64,000 bases of DNA from Aminobacter anthyllidis (GTDB lineage: Bacteria; Pseudomonadota; Alphaproteobacteria; Rhizobiales; Rhizobiaceae). Shown piece by piece: positions 50,932 to 59,915 of the stretch. A program made the position numbers and the translations under genes. The notes beneath the pieces are model-generated. The model worked only from the letters and a program-made list of their open reading frames with translations, searched no databases and was not told the DNA's origin. Positions within the stretch are counted from its first letter, which is position 1; each line of letters opens with the position of its first letter. Location: the NCBI RefSeq assembly GCF_018555685.1, contig NZ_JAFLWW010000005.1, positions 186,001 to 250,000 of the forward strand. The letters run 5' to 3'.

Positions 50932-51390
50932 TCACGCCGCTGAAACTGGCGCGACAGCGTTTCGCATGCCGTCACGCAGCAACTGCACCTTGCGGTTCAG
51001 TTCGATCATGTCGGGCACCGTGAAGCCCGAATTGAGCAGCAGCGCTGATGTCAGGCAGCCCGTCTCGGCGTGAAGGTCCGCGCCCTTCTTGCTCAGTTGG
51101 ACCTGCACCTGTCTTTCATCTGTCGTGCTGCGTTGACGGGCCACAAAGCCTGCGGCCTCCAGCCGTTTGACCGCCGGCGTGATCGTGCTTGGCTCCAGCG
51201 CCAGCCTGTCGGCGATGGCGCCGATCGTCAGCCCGTCGCGCTCCCAAAGGGTGCTCAGAACCAGATACTGCGTGTAGGTGACGCCAAGCTCGTCCAGCAT
51301 CGGCTTATATACCCGCTGGATGGCGAGTGAGGCGGAATAGATCGAAAAGCAAAGCTGGCCATCAAGCGGCAGCACTGGGTCGTTGGCCAT
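50932..51390 (-). CDS. MarR-family transcriptional regulator, OhrR-like
   Basis: A 152-residue regulator with a winged helix (LTIGAIADRLALEPSTITPAVKRLEAAGFVARQRSTTDERQVQVQL) and an N-terminal LDGQLCFSIYSAS segment. Cys14 matches the redox-active position of OhrR peroxide sensors. GGAG precedes the ATG MANDPVLP. It is divergent from an alpha/beta hydrolase gene, and the region between them contains two TATCGCGATA palindromes, so it probably represses both genes and is released by an oxidant or electrophile. Confidence 0.92.
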   Translation of the reverse strand: MANDPVLPLDGQLCFSIYSASLAIQRVYKPMLDELGVTYTQYLVLSTLWERDGLTIGAIADRLALEPSTITPAVKRLEAAGFVARQRSTTDERQVQVQLSKKGADLHAETGCLTSALLLNSGFTVPDMIELNRKVQLLRDGMRNAVAPVSAA

Positions 51391-51437
51391 TGTGGTCTCC
51401 ATCTGGTGGCTCGGACACCCCTTACCACACAAAATGA

Positions 51438-51447
51438 TATCGCGATA
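51438..51447. promoter_or_regulatory. MarR-type operator candidate, regulator side
   Basis: TATCGCGATA palindrome 48 bp upstream of the MarR start codon, sharing its core with the longer palindrome 54 bp away. Confidence 0.65.
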
Positions 51448-51489
51448 AAGAAATCGCTTTACAAGGGAAGCGTGCTGCCATACACAGTG

Positions 51490-51503
51490 ATTATCGCGAT
51501 AAT
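51490..51503. promoter_or_regulatory. MarR-type operator candidate, hydrolase side
   Basis: ATTATCGCGATAAT, a perfect 14-bp palindrome, 35 bp upstream of the hydrolase start codon and overlapping its likely promoter. Confidence 0.7.
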
Positions 51504-51537
51504 GATTGTCGCGGCAAACACAAAAGGAGATACCGAA

Positions 51538-52302
51538 ATGACCAACACGCTCATCACCGCCGCAGCCGCAACGCTCGCCCTGGCTGCAACCGCTCTCACC
51601 CCCGCCGCAGCCCAGCCGACAGGCGCAAAGAACGTCGTCCTCGTCCATGGCGGTTTCGTCGACGGTTCGGGCTGGCAGGGCGTCTACAACATCCTCAAGA
51701 AGGACGGCTACAACGTCACCATCGTTCAGAACTCGACGACCTCGCTGGCTGACGACGTGGCTGTCACCAAGCGCGCGATTGCCGAGCAGGACGGTCCGGT
51801 TGTTCTCGTGGGCCATTCTTATGGCGGCGTGGTCGTCAGTGAAGCCGGCACGGACGAGAAGGTGAAGGCTGTCGTCTACATCGCCGCTTTCGCACCCGAC
51901 AAGGGCGAGTCCGTGTCCTCGCTGATCGCCAATCCGCCTGCCGGCGCTCCCGTGCCGCCGATCCTGCCGCCCGTCGATGGTTTCCTGTTCCTCGACAAGG
52001 GCAAGTTCGCCGCCTCCTTCGCCGCTGACGTTGACGCCGATGTCGCGTCCTTCATGGCCGACTCGCAGGTTCCGTGGGGTGTCGAAGCCCTGGCTGGCGC
52101 CGTCACCGATCCGGCCTGGAAGGCCAAGCCGAGCTACTACCTGGTCGCCTCCGACGACCGCATGATCCCGCCGGCAGCGCAGCGCATGATGGCCGAGCGC
52201 GCCGGGTCGACCGTAATCGAAACGGCAGGCAGCCATGCCGTCTATGTCTCGAAGCCCGAAGCCGTTGCCGCCATCGTCGAGCAGGCGGCGACAAGCAAGT
52301 GA
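51538..52302 (+). CDS. Exported alpha/beta hydrolase
   Basis: A 254-residue protein. The signal peptide (about 1-25, ALTPAAAQP) is followed by an alpha/beta hydrolase fold with oxyanion motif LVHGGFVDGSGW, nucleophile in GHSYGG, Asp in VASDDRMIP and late His in AGSHAVYVSKPEAVA. It resembles salicylate esterase/RsbQ-like hydrolases often found under MarR or AraC control. AAAGGAGA precedes the ATG. Divergent from and presumably controlled by the MarR regulator. Confidence 0.92.
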   Translation: MTNTLITAAAATLALAATALTPAAAQPTGAKNVVLVHGGFVDGSGWQGVYNILKKDGYNVTIVQNSTTSLADDVAVTKRAIAEQDGPVVLVGHSYGGVVVSEAGTDEKVKAVVYIAAFAPDKGESVSSLIANPPAGAPVPPILPPVDGFLFLDKGKFAASFAADVDADVASFMADSQVPWGVEALAGAVTDPAWKAKPSYYLVASDDRMIPPAAQRMMAERAGSTVIETAGSHAVYVSKPEAVAAIVEQAATSK

Positions 52303-52330
52303 CTACAGGCAAGTGACTACAGGCAAGTGA
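52296..52330. repeat. Tandem 14-bp repeat overlapping the hydrolase stop
   Basis: The unit CAAGTGACTACAGG occurs twice in tandem and a third time in part (CAAGTGA). The first copy contains the hydrolase stop codon, and each further copy would provide a TGA stop, so copy number changes would not alter the protein. Confidence 0.8.
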
Positions 52331-52502
52331 ATGACGTCGACAATATGCCCCGAAGTGTCGTCCGGCGCTTCGGGGATTGTTGCATGAAGCGCTCGGACCC
52401 CCGGCGACGATCGCCGATGCGAGCTTCACGATCACGACCGCCGTCTTGCTTGACCGTCATTTGACGGTTTCAGCCCGAAGTAAAACAAGTGCTTGGAAAA
52501 CT

Positions 52503-52577
52503 TGGTACGCCCAAGGGGAATCGAACCCCTGTTCCCGCCGTGAGAGGGCGGTGTCCTGACCGCTAGACGATGGGCGC
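52503..52577 (-). tRNA. tRNA-Glu (anticodon CTC)
   Basis: Minus-strand cloverleaf: acceptor GCGCCCA pairs TGGGCGT (G-U at the first pair), anticodon stem CCGCC/GGCGG around a CTCTCAC loop, TTCGATT in the T loop, and an encoded 3' CCA. Sequence matches tRNA-Glu of Alphaproteobacteria. Confidence 0.95.
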
Positions 52578-52666
52578 AGCCGAGATCGGCGATATAGGCT
52601 GGCGGTTTCGAAAAAGCAACAGCCCCAAAGCCGTTATTTGCGCCCGGCCTTGCTGCCGCAGGGGTA

Positions 52667-53077
52667 TCAGCGCTTCGGCTCGAGCAGATCCCAGAGATTG
52701 CCGTGGATATCGGCGAACACAGCAACGGTGCCGTAGGCCTCGTGGCGCGGCTCCTCGCGAAATTCGACGCCCTTGGCCAGCATCAGCGCATGGTCGCGGG
52801 CAAAATCGTCGGTTTCGAGAAACAGGAAGACGCGGCCGCCGGTCTGGTTGCCTATCGCGGCCACTTGGCTCTCGCTATCCGCCTTGGCGAGCAGCAGTCT
52901 GGCGCCTTGGCCGCCGCCCGGCGCGACCGTCACCCAGCGCTTGCCGCCGCCGAGGTCGACATCCTCGGCAAGCATGAAGCCGAGCTTGTCGACATACCAG
53001 GCGATCGCCTGGTCGTAGTCGGCGACGACGACCGAGACAGTAGCGACACGGCGCCCCGAAGCGGCAAAGCCGCTCAC
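52667..53077 (-). CDS. VOC-family (glyoxalase/bleomycin-resistance fold) protein
   Basis: A 136-residue single VOC domain: VATVSVVVADYDQAIAWYVDKLGF at the start, VFLFLETDDFARDHALMLAKGVEF in the middle and YGTVAVFADIHGNLWDLLEPKR at the end. The first metal-ligand His position seems to be replaced (VATVSVVV), so metal-dependent catalysis is uncertain. It overlaps the upstream membrane-protein gene by 4 bp (ATGA), hence co-translated. Confidence 0.9.
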   Translation of the reverse strand: MSGFAASGRRVATVSVVVADYDQAIAWYVDKLGFMLAEDVDLGGGKRWVTVAPGGGQGARLLLAKADSESQVAAIGNQTGGRVFLFLETDDFARDHALMLAKGVEFREEPRHEAYGTVAVFADIHGNLWDLLEPKR

Positions 53078-53454
53078 TTGTTGCGCACCTGGAACTGGCC
53101 GATCAGGCGACGCGCGGCGATGTCGTAGAGGAAGATGGTCCGGCTGCCGTCGACGAGTTCGGCGTCGATCGAGATGCGGTTGCCCGACAGCGCCTGCGAC
53201 ATGATCTTGGCGCCCACCGGCAACACGATCTCGCCGCTGATCTGGCCGCCCGCCGGCACCTGGATGTCGCCGCTGGCCACCGGGGCCGTTGCCTCGAGCG
53301 TCTGTGATTTGTAGACAACGCCGCCGAGGACGGCCATAAGGGCGATGAACAACAGCCCTATATTGATGATGAAGAAGCGGACGAGTTTCCTGCGGACGCG
53401 CTCAACCGATGGGTCGAGCGGCTTGTCTTCTTCTTCGATGGCGGGCCGAGACAT
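53074..53454 (-). CDS. Single-pass membrane protein, conserved in Rhizobiales, unknown function
   Basis: A 126-residue protein. A charged cytoplasmic N-terminus (MSRPAIEEEDKPLDPSVERVRRKLVRF) precedes one membrane helix (about 29-50) and a periplasmic beta-rich domain with SGEIVLPVGAKIMSQALSGNRISIDAELVDGSRTIFLYD. The divergent gene rluD starts 24 bp away, so promoters overlap. It is co-transcribed with the VOC gene. No function can be assigned. Confidence 0.82.
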   Translation of the reverse strand: MSRPAIEEEDKPLDPSVERVRRKLVRFFIINIGLLFIALMAVLGGVVYKSQTLEATAPVASGDIQVPAGGQISGEIVLPVGAKIMSQALSGNRISIDAELVDGSRTIFLYDIAARRLIGQFQVRNK

Positions 53455-53477
53455 GTCAAACTTCCGGAACAATTGTT

Positions 53478-54506
53478 ATGAGCGCATCAGATAGCGAAGC
53501 GACAGGCACTTTGATAGTGCTCGAGGCCGACGCCGATGCCGCAGGCCTGCGGCTCGACCAGTGGCTGGCCGGCCGCCTCGCGCCCGACCTGTCGCGCAGC
53601 CGCGTCCAGGCGCTGATCAAGCAAGGTGCCGTGCGCATTGCCGGCAATGTCGTCGGCGAAGCCAAGCGCAAGCTCGCCGCGGGCGACCAGATTGCCATCG
53701 ACATGCCCGAACCCGAACCGGCCGATCCCGAGGGCGAAGCGATCCCGCTCGACATCCTCTATGAAGACGACGAGCTGATCGTCATCAACAAGCCGGCCGG
53801 CCTCGTCGTCCATCCCGGCGCCGGCAACTGGACCGGCACGCTGGTCAATGCGCTGATCCATCACTGCGGCGACAGCTTGTCGGGCATCGGCGGCGTCAAG
53901 CGGCCGGGCATCGTCCATCGCCTCGACAAGGAAACCTCGGGCGTCATGGTCGTCGCCAAGACCGACCGCGCCCACAAGTCGCTGTCGGAGGCCTTCGCCG
54001 ACCACGGCCGCACCGGCGATCTCGAACGCGCTTATGACGCGCTCGTCTGGGGCTTCCCGCAGCGCATGACCGGCACCATCGATGCCCCGCTCGGCCGCCA
54101 CGCCGACCGCGTTCGCCGCGCGGTCGTGCCGGAGCACCGCGACGACGCCCGCCACGCCATCACCCATTTCACCGTGCTGGAGCGTTTCGGTTCCGAACAA
54201 GGGGAGTTTGCCGCCGCCAGCCTGGTCGAGTGCCGGCTCGAAACCGGCCGCACCCACCAGATCCGCGTCCACATGGCCCATATCGGCCACCCCGTCCTCG
54301 GCGACCCCGATTACGGCCAGGCTTTCCGCACCAAGTCGAACCGCCTGCCCGAGCCACTGAAGTCGAACGTCAAGGCGTTTCCGCGCCAGGCTTTGCACGC
54401 CCGCCTCCTTGCATTTCGCCATCCGGCTACCCACTTGATCATGCGGTTCGAGGCACCCTTGCCTCGCGACATGGGGGAATTGGTCGAAGGCTTTCGCAAT
54501 CTCTGA
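53478..54506 (+). CDS. rluD: Ribosomal large subunit pseudouridine synthase, RluD type
   Basis: A 342-residue enzyme. An S4 RNA-binding domain (about 20-70; GLRLDQWLAGRLAPDLSRSRVQALIKQGAVRI) is followed by the RluA-family catalytic domain with HRLDKETSGVMVVAKT (catalytic Asp150) and LETGRTHQIRVHMAHIGHPVLGD. It is expected to modify helix 69 of 23S rRNA. The ATG MSASDSEATG follows CCGGAAC. It lies upstream of rpoH in the same direction, a conserved Rhizobiales arrangement. Confidence 0.94.
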   Translation: MSASDSEATGTLIVLEADADAAGLRLDQWLAGRLAPDLSRSRVQALIKQGAVRIAGNVVGEAKRKLAAGDQIAIDMPEPEPADPEGEAIPLDILYEDDELIVINKPAGLVVHPGAGNWTGTLVNALIHHCGDSLSGIGGVKRPGIVHRLDKETSGVMVVAKTDRAHKSLSEAFADHGRTGDLERAYDALVWGFPQRMTGTIDAPLGRHADRVRRAVVPEHRDDARHAITHFTVLERFGSEQGEFAAASLVECRLETGRTHQIRVHMAHIGHPVLGDPDYGQAFRTKSNRLPEPLKSNVKAFPRQALHARLLAFRHPATHLIMRFEAPLPRDMGELVEGFRNL

Positions 54507-54692
54507 ACCTTCGATCAGAAAACCTGACTCGTATTGTTCACTTAGGCGTGACAGTCTGTTTCGCGTTGAACAAATCGTGTCTTTTCTGGTTTTGTTCCTG
54601 TATTATACCCCATGGCGCGACAGGCATCCGGCAGCCGCGCCACATGCTCGCCTGGATCAGGGAGCATTTCTCGCAAAGAGGGAGGGCGCTTT

Positions 54693-55592
54693 ATGGCCCA
54701 GTCACTACCCAGTATCGTCTCCGGCGAAGGCGGCCTCAGCCGCTACCTGGAAGAAATCCGCCGCTTTCCGATGCTCCAGCCGCAGGAAGAGTACATGCTC
54801 GCCAAGCGGTATAACGAGCATGAGGACACCTCAGCCGCCCACAAGCTGGTCACCAGCCACCTGCGTCTCGTGGCCAAGATCGCCATGGGCTATCGCGGCT
54901 ACGGCCTGCCCATCGGCGAGGTCATCTCGGAAGGCAATGTCGGCCTGATGCAGGCCGTCAAGAAATTCGAGCCGGAGCGTGGCTTCCGTCTCGCCACCTA
55001 TGCCATGTGGTGGATCAAGGCCTCGATCCAGGAGTACATCCTGCGCTCGTGGTCCTTGGTCAAGATGGGCACCACCGCCAACCAGAAGCGCCTGTTCTTC
55101 AACCTGCGCAAGGTCAAGGGCAAGATCCAGGCACTCGACGATGGCGACCTGAAGCCCGAGCACATCACCGAGATCGCCACCCGCCTCAACGTATCCGAGG
55201 CCGAGGTCGTGTCGATGAACCGCCGCCTGTCTGGCGACGCCTCGCTCAACGCGCCGATCCGCGCCAGCGAAGGCGAGTCGGGCGAGTGGCAGGACTGGCT
55301 TGTCGACGACCATGACAGCCAGGAAACCATGCTCATCGAGCAGGACGAGCTCGACAACCGCCGCGGCATGCTGGCGAGCGCCATGTCGGTGCTCAACGAC
55401 CGCGAAAAGCGCATCTTCGAGGCGCGCCGTCTGTCCGACGAGCCGCTGACGCTGGAAGAGCTTTCGGCCGAGTTCGACATCTCCCGCGAGCGTGTCCGCC
55501 AGATCGAGGTCCGCGCTTTCGAAAAGGTGCAGGACGCGGTCAAGGCCGCCGCCAAGAAGCAGGCCCAGGCGCTCCGCACCATCGACGCCTGA
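54693..55592 (+). CDS. rpoH: Heat-shock sigma factor RpoH (sigma-32)
   Basis: A 299-residue sigma-70 family factor with region 2 (about 45-115; GYGLPIGEVISEGNVGLMQAVKKFEPERGFRLATYAMWWIKASIQEYILRSWSLVKMGTT), the RpoH-box-like segment QKRLFFNLRK typical of sigma-32, and region 4 (about 225-285; LSDEPLTLEELSAEFDISRERVRQIEVRAFEKVQ). GGGAGGG precedes the ATG. The 186-bp leader is AT-rich and could hold thermosensor structure as in other rpoH genes. A strong terminator follows. Confidence 0.97.
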   Translation: MAQSLPSIVSGEGGLSRYLEEIRRFPMLQPQEEYMLAKRYNEHEDTSAAHKLVTSHLRLVAKIAMGYRGYGLPIGEVISEGNVGLMQAVKKFEPERGFRLATYAMWWIKASIQEYILRSWSLVKMGTTANQKRLFFNLRKVKGKIQALDDGDLKPEHITEIATRLNVSEAEVVSMNRRLSGDASLNAPIRASEGESGEWQDWLVDDHDSQETMLIEQDELDNRRGMLASAMSVLNDREKRIFEARRLSDEPLTLEELSAEFDISRERVRQIEVRAFEKVQDAVKAAAKKQAQALRTIDA

Positions 55593-55618
55593 GCCTTACA
55601 GCTTCGACAAACAAAAAA

Positions 55619-55646
55619 ACGCGCCGGCAAAACCGGCGCGTTTTTC
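55619..55646 (+). terminator. rpoH terminator
   Basis: CGCGCCGG/CCGGCGCG stem with a 5-nt loop, A-run before and five T residues after, 27 bp past the rpoH stop. Confidence 0.9.
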
Positions 55647-55675
55647 GTTTTGGTCTCCATCTTCCCCTACATCGC

Positions 55676-55764
55676 CGCGCGTCCACTTGGACGCGCAAAG
55701 GACGCACTTTGAACCGGTGCATGGCCTTTTCCGAAAATCGTTTCCGATTTTCGGGGTCATGCAC
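55676..55764. repeat. Mosaic intergenic palindromic repeat, copy C
   Basis: Module 1 is a GCGTCCACTTGGACGC palindrome with CAAAGGACGCAC beside it. Module 2 is GTGCATG...CCGAAAATCG facing CGATTTTCGG...CATGCAC (55717-55764). It is the same pair of modules as at 8027, in reverse orientation, in the convergent gap between rpoH and zapA. Confidence 0.75.
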
Positions 55765-55784
55765 GGGAAGCTGGAAGCCCGTCC

Positions 55785-56147
55785 CTAAACTTTCTTCACC
55801 AGGCTCAGCGCCAGCTGCTCCATGCGCTCGGCCAGCGAGCCCAGCGCGCCGGTCAGCGCGGCGTCGTTCTTGTCGGCTTTGGTCAGTGCGTCGTCACGCG
55901 TCTTGCGCAGCGTCAGGACCTCGGTTTCCATGCCCTTGACGCGTTTCTGCAGTTCCGACAGCTCGTCCATCACCATGATGCCGGCCATCACGGTCAGGCG
56001 TTGGTCGCCGATTTCGCCGAACGAGTCCTTGAGGTGCAGCACGTAGCGGTCGAAGCGGCTGGCGAGATCGATGAGGTGCTCTTCCTGCCCCTCGTCACAG
56101 GCCATGCGGTATTGCTTGCCGTCGATGGTAACCGTGACTTGCGCCAT
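55785..56147 (-). CDS. zapA: Cell division protein ZapA
   Basis: A 120-residue protein with a small N-terminal beta domain (MAQVTVTIDGKQYRMACDEGQEEHLIDLA) and a long C-terminal coiled coil (about 60-115), the ZapA fold that cross-links FtsZ filaments. AGGTAGG favours the second of two close ATGs. It starts 7 bp after the DUF4164 gene stop and shares its operon. Confidence 0.92.
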   Translation of the reverse strand: MAQVTVTIDGKQYRMACDEGQEEHLIDLASRFDRYVLHLKDSFGEIGDQRLTVMAGIMVMDELSELQKRVKGMETEVLTLRKTRDDALTKADKNDAALTGALGSLAERMEQLALSLVKKV

Positions 56148-56154
56148 CTCCATC

Positions 56155-56427
56155 CTACCTGTCCAGCACGGCGCGGATCGTCTCCATGGCGGTCACGAGC
56201 CGCCGGGAAACTTCCTTGTTGGCTTCTTCCAGACGTTCGGCGCGGGCTTCGGAATTGTCGAGCTCCTGCGCCAGGCGCGCCCGGTCGGCATTCATGCGCT
56301 GGACCTCCGCTTCGGCTTCGCCGTAGTCCTGCTCATGTTCCAGCCGTGCGGCGACCGCGCCCTCAAGCGTATCGATCGCCTTGCCTAGCCGGCCAATGAC
56401 TTCCCTGAGTGTCGTATCCCCGGTCAT
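56155..56427 (-). CDS. DUF4164 coiled-coil protein
   Basis: A 90-residue, almost entirely coiled-coil protein (IGRLGKAIDTLEGAVAARLE through RAERLEEANKEVSRRL). The DUF4164 family is restricted to Alphaproteobacteria and is usually found directly upstream of zapA, as here, suggesting a part in division. It is divergent from tkt. Confidence 0.88.
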   Translation of the reverse strand: MTGDTTLREVIGRLGKAIDTLEGAVAARLEHEQDYGEAEAEVQRMNADRARLAQELDNSEARAERLEEANKEVSRRLVTAMETIRAVLDR

Positions 56428-56625
56428 GGCTCCCGTAGACCCTCGCCCATCACCGAATCGCGCACGTTTCAGAACGCGTTATCACCGAAACATTAGGCAC
56501 CGGTTGAAGGAGGCGTCAACAAAGCTGTTTTGTCTTTCCCCCACTAAGCGTGTCCAGCCCGACACAGGAAAGTGGCCGGGGCGTGACTTGGCGCCGCAAT
56601 GCGGCTGTGAAAACGCACCGATTTA

Positions 56626-56653
56626 TTGACTCAAGCCCTGTGCCTGCTATGTG
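56626..56653 (+). promoter_or_regulatory. Predicted sigma-70 promoter of tkt
   Basis: TTGACT (56626-56631), 16-bp spacer, TATGTG (56648-56653), about 58 bp before the tkt start. A good -35 with a moderate -10. Confidence 0.5.
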
Positions 56654-56710
56654 TCGCGCACTTTTCCGGGGCTCCCATCGCCCCAGTTTCCACGGCTTAT
56701 GGGAGGGACG

Positions 56711-58699
56711 ATGTCCTCGCGCGAAAAACACGACCGGATGGCCAATGCGATCCGCTTTCTGTCCATGGATGCGGTCGAGAAGGCCAATTCCGGCCATCCC
56801 GGCCTGCCGATGGGCGCCGCCGACATCGCCACCGTGCTCTACACCCGCTTCCTCAAGCATGATCCGGCCAACCCGCATTGGCACGACCGCGACCGCTTCG
56901 TGCTGTCGGCCGGCCATGGCTCGATGCTGCTCTACTCGCTGCTCTATCTCTCGGGCTACGAGGACATGACCATCGAGCAGATCAAGAATTTCCGCCAGCT
57001 CGGCTCCAAGACCGCCGGCCACCCCGAATACGGCCACGCCGCCGGCATCGAGACGACCACCGGTCCGCTCGGCCAGGGCCTCGCCAACGCGGTCGGCATG
57101 GCGCTCGCCGAACGCATCATGAATGCCCAGTTCGGCGACAAGCTCGTCGACCACTACACCTACGTGCTCGCCGGCGACGGCTGCCTCATGGAAGGCATCT
57201 CGCAGGAAGCGCTGTCTTTTGCCGGTCACCTCAAGCTCAACAAGCTGGTCGTCTTCTGGGACCACAACAACATTTCCATCGACGGCCCGATCTCGCTTGC
57301 CGACTCGACCGACCAGCTCGCCCGTTTCGCCGCATCCGGCTGGAACACGCTGGCCATCGACGGCCATGATCCCGAAGCGATCGCCGGCGCCATCGAGGCC
57401 GCCAAGCGTTCCGACCGCCCGACCCTGATCGCCGCCAAGACCACCATCGGCTTCGGCTCGCCGGCCAAGGCCGGCACCAACAAGGTCCATGGTTCGCCGC
57501 TCGGTGCCGCCGAAATCGAAGCCACCCGCAAGGCGCTCGGCTGGGAATACCCGGCCTTCGAGATTCCTTCCGACATCCTCGACGCATGGCGCCTCGCCGG
57601 CCTCAACTCGGCCAAGAAGCGCAATGACTGGGAAAAGCGCCTCGCCGAGACCGAGACCGAAATCCGCGCCGAGTTCGAGCGCCGCATGCGGGGCGACCTG
57701 CCGGCCGGCTTCGACGCCGCGATTGCCGACTACAAGAAGAAGCTCGCCGCCGACAAGCCGAAGGTCGCCACCCGCAAGTCTTCGGAAATGGCGCTCGAGG
57801 TCATCAACGGCGTCGTGCCCGAGACCATCGGCGGCTCCGCCGACCTGACCGGCTCCAACAACACCAAGACCAGCCAGACCAAGCCGATCTCGGCCGAAGA
57901 CTACGGCCAGCGCTTCGTCCACTACGGCATCCGCGAACTCGGCATGTGCGCTGCCATGAACGGCATGTCGCTGCATGGCGGCGTCATCCCCTACTCCGGC
58001 ACCTTCCTGTGCTTCTCCGACTATGCCCGCCCGGCCATGCGCCTGGCCTCGCTGATGGGCATCCGCGTCGGCTTCGTCATGACCCACGATTCGATCGGTC
58101 TCGGCGAAGACGGCCCGACCCACCAGCCGGTCGAGCACCTGGCGGCACTGCGCGCCATCCCCAACCACATCGTCTTCCGCCCGGCTGATGCGACCGAGGC
58201 GGCCGAATGCTGGCAGCTGACGCTCGAAAACCGCACCACACCGTCGACGCTGGCCCTCACCCGCCAGAACCTGCCGGCGGTACGCACCGAATATGTCGAG
58301 GAAAACCTCTGCGGCTACGGCGCCTATGAACTCGCCACCGCCGACGGCGATGCCGAAGTCACCATCTTCGCCACCGGCTCCGAGGTCGAGATCGCGCTCG
58401 ACGCCCGCAAGCTTTTGCAGGCCGCCGGCCACCCGACCCGCGTCGTGTCGGTTCCTGCTTTCGAGCTGTTCGAACAGCAGAGCCCCGAATACCGCAAGGC
58501 GATGATCGGCAACGCCAAGGTCAAGGTCGCCATCGAGGCCGGCATCCGCATGGGCTGGGACAGCTTCATCGGCACCGACGGCATCTTCATCGGCATGCAC
58601 GGCTTCGGCGCCAGCGCCCCGATCGAAGAGCTCTACAAGCATTTCGGCATCACCGCCGAGGCCGCCGCCCAGGCTGCCACGGCTCGGCTTCAGGCTTAA
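56711..58699 (+). CDS. tkt: Transketolase
   Basis: A 662-residue thiamine-diphosphate enzyme of the pentose phosphate pathway, transferring two-carbon units between sugar phosphates. Markers are the [16 protein letters not shown] start, the cofactor motif [14 protein letters not shown] with NN further on (DHNNISIDG), and the pyrimidine domain ([39 protein letters not shown]). GGGAGGGACG precedes the ATG. It heads the tkt-gap cluster, 24 bp before gap. Confidence 0.97.
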   Translation: MSSREKHDRMANAIRFLSMDAVEKANSGHPGLPMGAADIATVLYTRFLKHDPANPHWHDRDRFVLSAGHGSMLLYSLLYLSGYEDMTIEQIKNFRQLGSKTAGHPEYGHAAGIETTTGPLGQGLANAVGMALAERIMNAQFGDKLVDHYTYVLAGDGCLMEGISQEALSFAGHLKLNKLVVFWDHNNISIDGPISLADSTDQLARFAASGWNTLAIDGHDPEAIAGAIEAAKRSDRPTLIAAKTTIGFGSPAKAGTNKVHGSPLGAAEIEATRKALGWEYPAFEIPSDILDAWRLAGLNSAKKRNDWEKRLAETETEIRAEFERRMRGDLPAGFDAAIADYKKKLAADKPKVATRKSSEMALEVINGVVPETIGGSADLTGSNNTKTSQTKPISAEDYGQRFVHYGIRELGMCAAMNGMSLHGGVIPYSGTFLCFSDYARPAMRLASLMGIRVGFVMTHDSIGLGEDGPTHQPVEHLAALRAIPNHIVFRPADATEAAECWQLTLENRTTPSTLALTRQNLPAVRTEYVEENLCGYGAYELATADGDAEVTIFATGSEVEIALDARKLLQAAGHPTRVVSVPAFELFEQQSPEYRKAMIGNAKVKVAIEAGIRMGWDSFIGTDGIFIGMHGFGASAPIEELYKHFGITAEAAAQAATARLQA

Positions 58700-58723
58700 G
58701 ACGTTCCCCCAGGAGGATCAGAC

Positions 58724-59734
58724 ATGACCGTTAGAGTTGCCATCAATGGTTTCGGCCGCATCGGCCGCAACATCGTGCGTGCGATCTATGAATCGGGCCG
58801 CAAGGACATTGACGTCGTTGCCGTCAACGATCTCGGCCCGGTCGAGACCAATGCCCACCTGCTGCGCTACGACAGCGTGCATGGCCGCTTCCCGCACGAA
58901 GTGAAGGTCGAAGGCGATTCCATCAACATCGGCACCGACAGCTTTAAGGTCACCGCGATCAAGGATCCGTCGCAGCTGCCGTGGAAGGAACTCGGCGTCG
59001 ACATCGCGCTCGAATGCACCGGCATCTTCACCTCGAAGGACAAGGCTTCGGCGCACCTGACCGCCGGCGCCAAGCGCGTCATCGTTTCGGCGCCTGCCGA
59101 CGGTGCCGACCTGACCGTGGTCTACGGCGTCAACCACGACAAGATCACCAAGGACCACATCGTCATTTCGAACGCGTCCTGCACCACCAACTGCCTGGCT
59201 CCCGTCGCCATGGTCCTCAACAATGCCTTCGGCATCGAAAAGGGCTTCATGACCACGATCCACGCCTACACCGGCGACCAGCCGACGCTCGACACCATGC
59301 ACAAGGACCTCTACCGCGCCCGTGCAGCGGCGATGTCGATGATCCCGACCTCGACCGGTGCTGCCAAGGCCGTCGGCCTGGTGCTGCCGGAACTCAAGGG
59401 CAAGCTCGACGGCGTCTCGATCCGCGTGCCGACCCCCAACGTCTCGTGCATCGACTTCAAGTTTGTGGCCAAGAGGAACGTCACGGTCGAAGAGGTCAAC
59501 GCGGTGCTGATCGCCGCCGCCAACGGCCCGCTCAAGGGCGTGCTTGCCTTCACCGACGAGCCGCTGGTTTCCATCGACATGAACCACAACCCGGCCTCGT
59601 CGACCTTCGCGCTCGACCAGACCAAGGTCATCGAAGGCAACCTCGTCCGGGTCATGTCCTGGTACGACAACGAGTGGGGCTTCTCCAACCGCATGGCCGA
59701 CACGGCCGTCGTGATGGGCCGCACCATCGGCTGA
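58724..59734 (+). CDS. gap: Glyceraldehyde-3-phosphate dehydrogenase, type I
   Basis: A 336-residue enzyme. The NAD motif [10 protein letters not shown] is at the start, the catalytic Cys in [12 protein letters not shown], the phosphate-site segment STGAAKAVG, and the C-terminal [19 protein letters not shown] precedes the ATG. It is transcribed with tkt and followed by a terminator-like hairpin. Confidence 0.97.
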   Translation: MTVRVAINGFGRIGRNIVRAIYESGRKDIDVVAVNDLGPVETNAHLLRYDSVHGRFPHEVKVEGDSINIGTDSFKVTAIKDPSQLPWKELGVDIALECTGIFTSKDKASAHLTAGAKRVIVSAPADGADLTVVYGVNHDKITKDHIVISNASCTTNCLAPVAMVLNNAFGIEKGFMTTIHAYTGDQPTLDTMHKDLYRARAAAMSMIPTSTGAAKAVGLVLPELKGKLDGVSIRVPTPNVSCIDFKFVAKRNVTVEEVNAVLIAAANGPLKGVLAFTDEPLVSIDMNHNPASSTFALDQTKVIEGNLVRVMSWYDNEWGFSNRMADTAVVMGRTIG

Positions 59735-59762
59735 TTTGCCGGTACCCAGCTAACCCATTGGC

Positions 59763-59795
59763 AACGCCCGGCTTCGGCCGGGCGTTTTCATTTTT
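59763..59795 (+). terminator. Terminator after gap
   Basis: AACGCCCGGC/GCCGGGCGTT stem with a tight TTCG-type loop, followed by TTCATTTTT. It separates tkt-gap from the antiporter gene. Confidence 0.85.
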
Positions 59796-59915
59796 GCCGC
59801 AATGCAAAAAACTTTGGTCCAAGCCGGCAAAAATCCATTCTTGCTTGCACACGGCCTTTTCTTCGCCGCACTCTCAACCGACGCAACTAACAGGTGCTTC
59901 GCAGACGGGTCGGGG

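Noticed and set aside
54568-54606. TTGAAC ... TATTAT as a sigma-70 promoter for rpoH
   Set aside because: The spacing is far too long for one promoter. The TATTAT box may be real but no convincing -35 is at 16-18 bp, so no call is made.
56516-58642. 708-codon minus-strand frame opposite tkt
   Set aside because: Antisense shadow of transketolase with low-complexity composition and no start signals.
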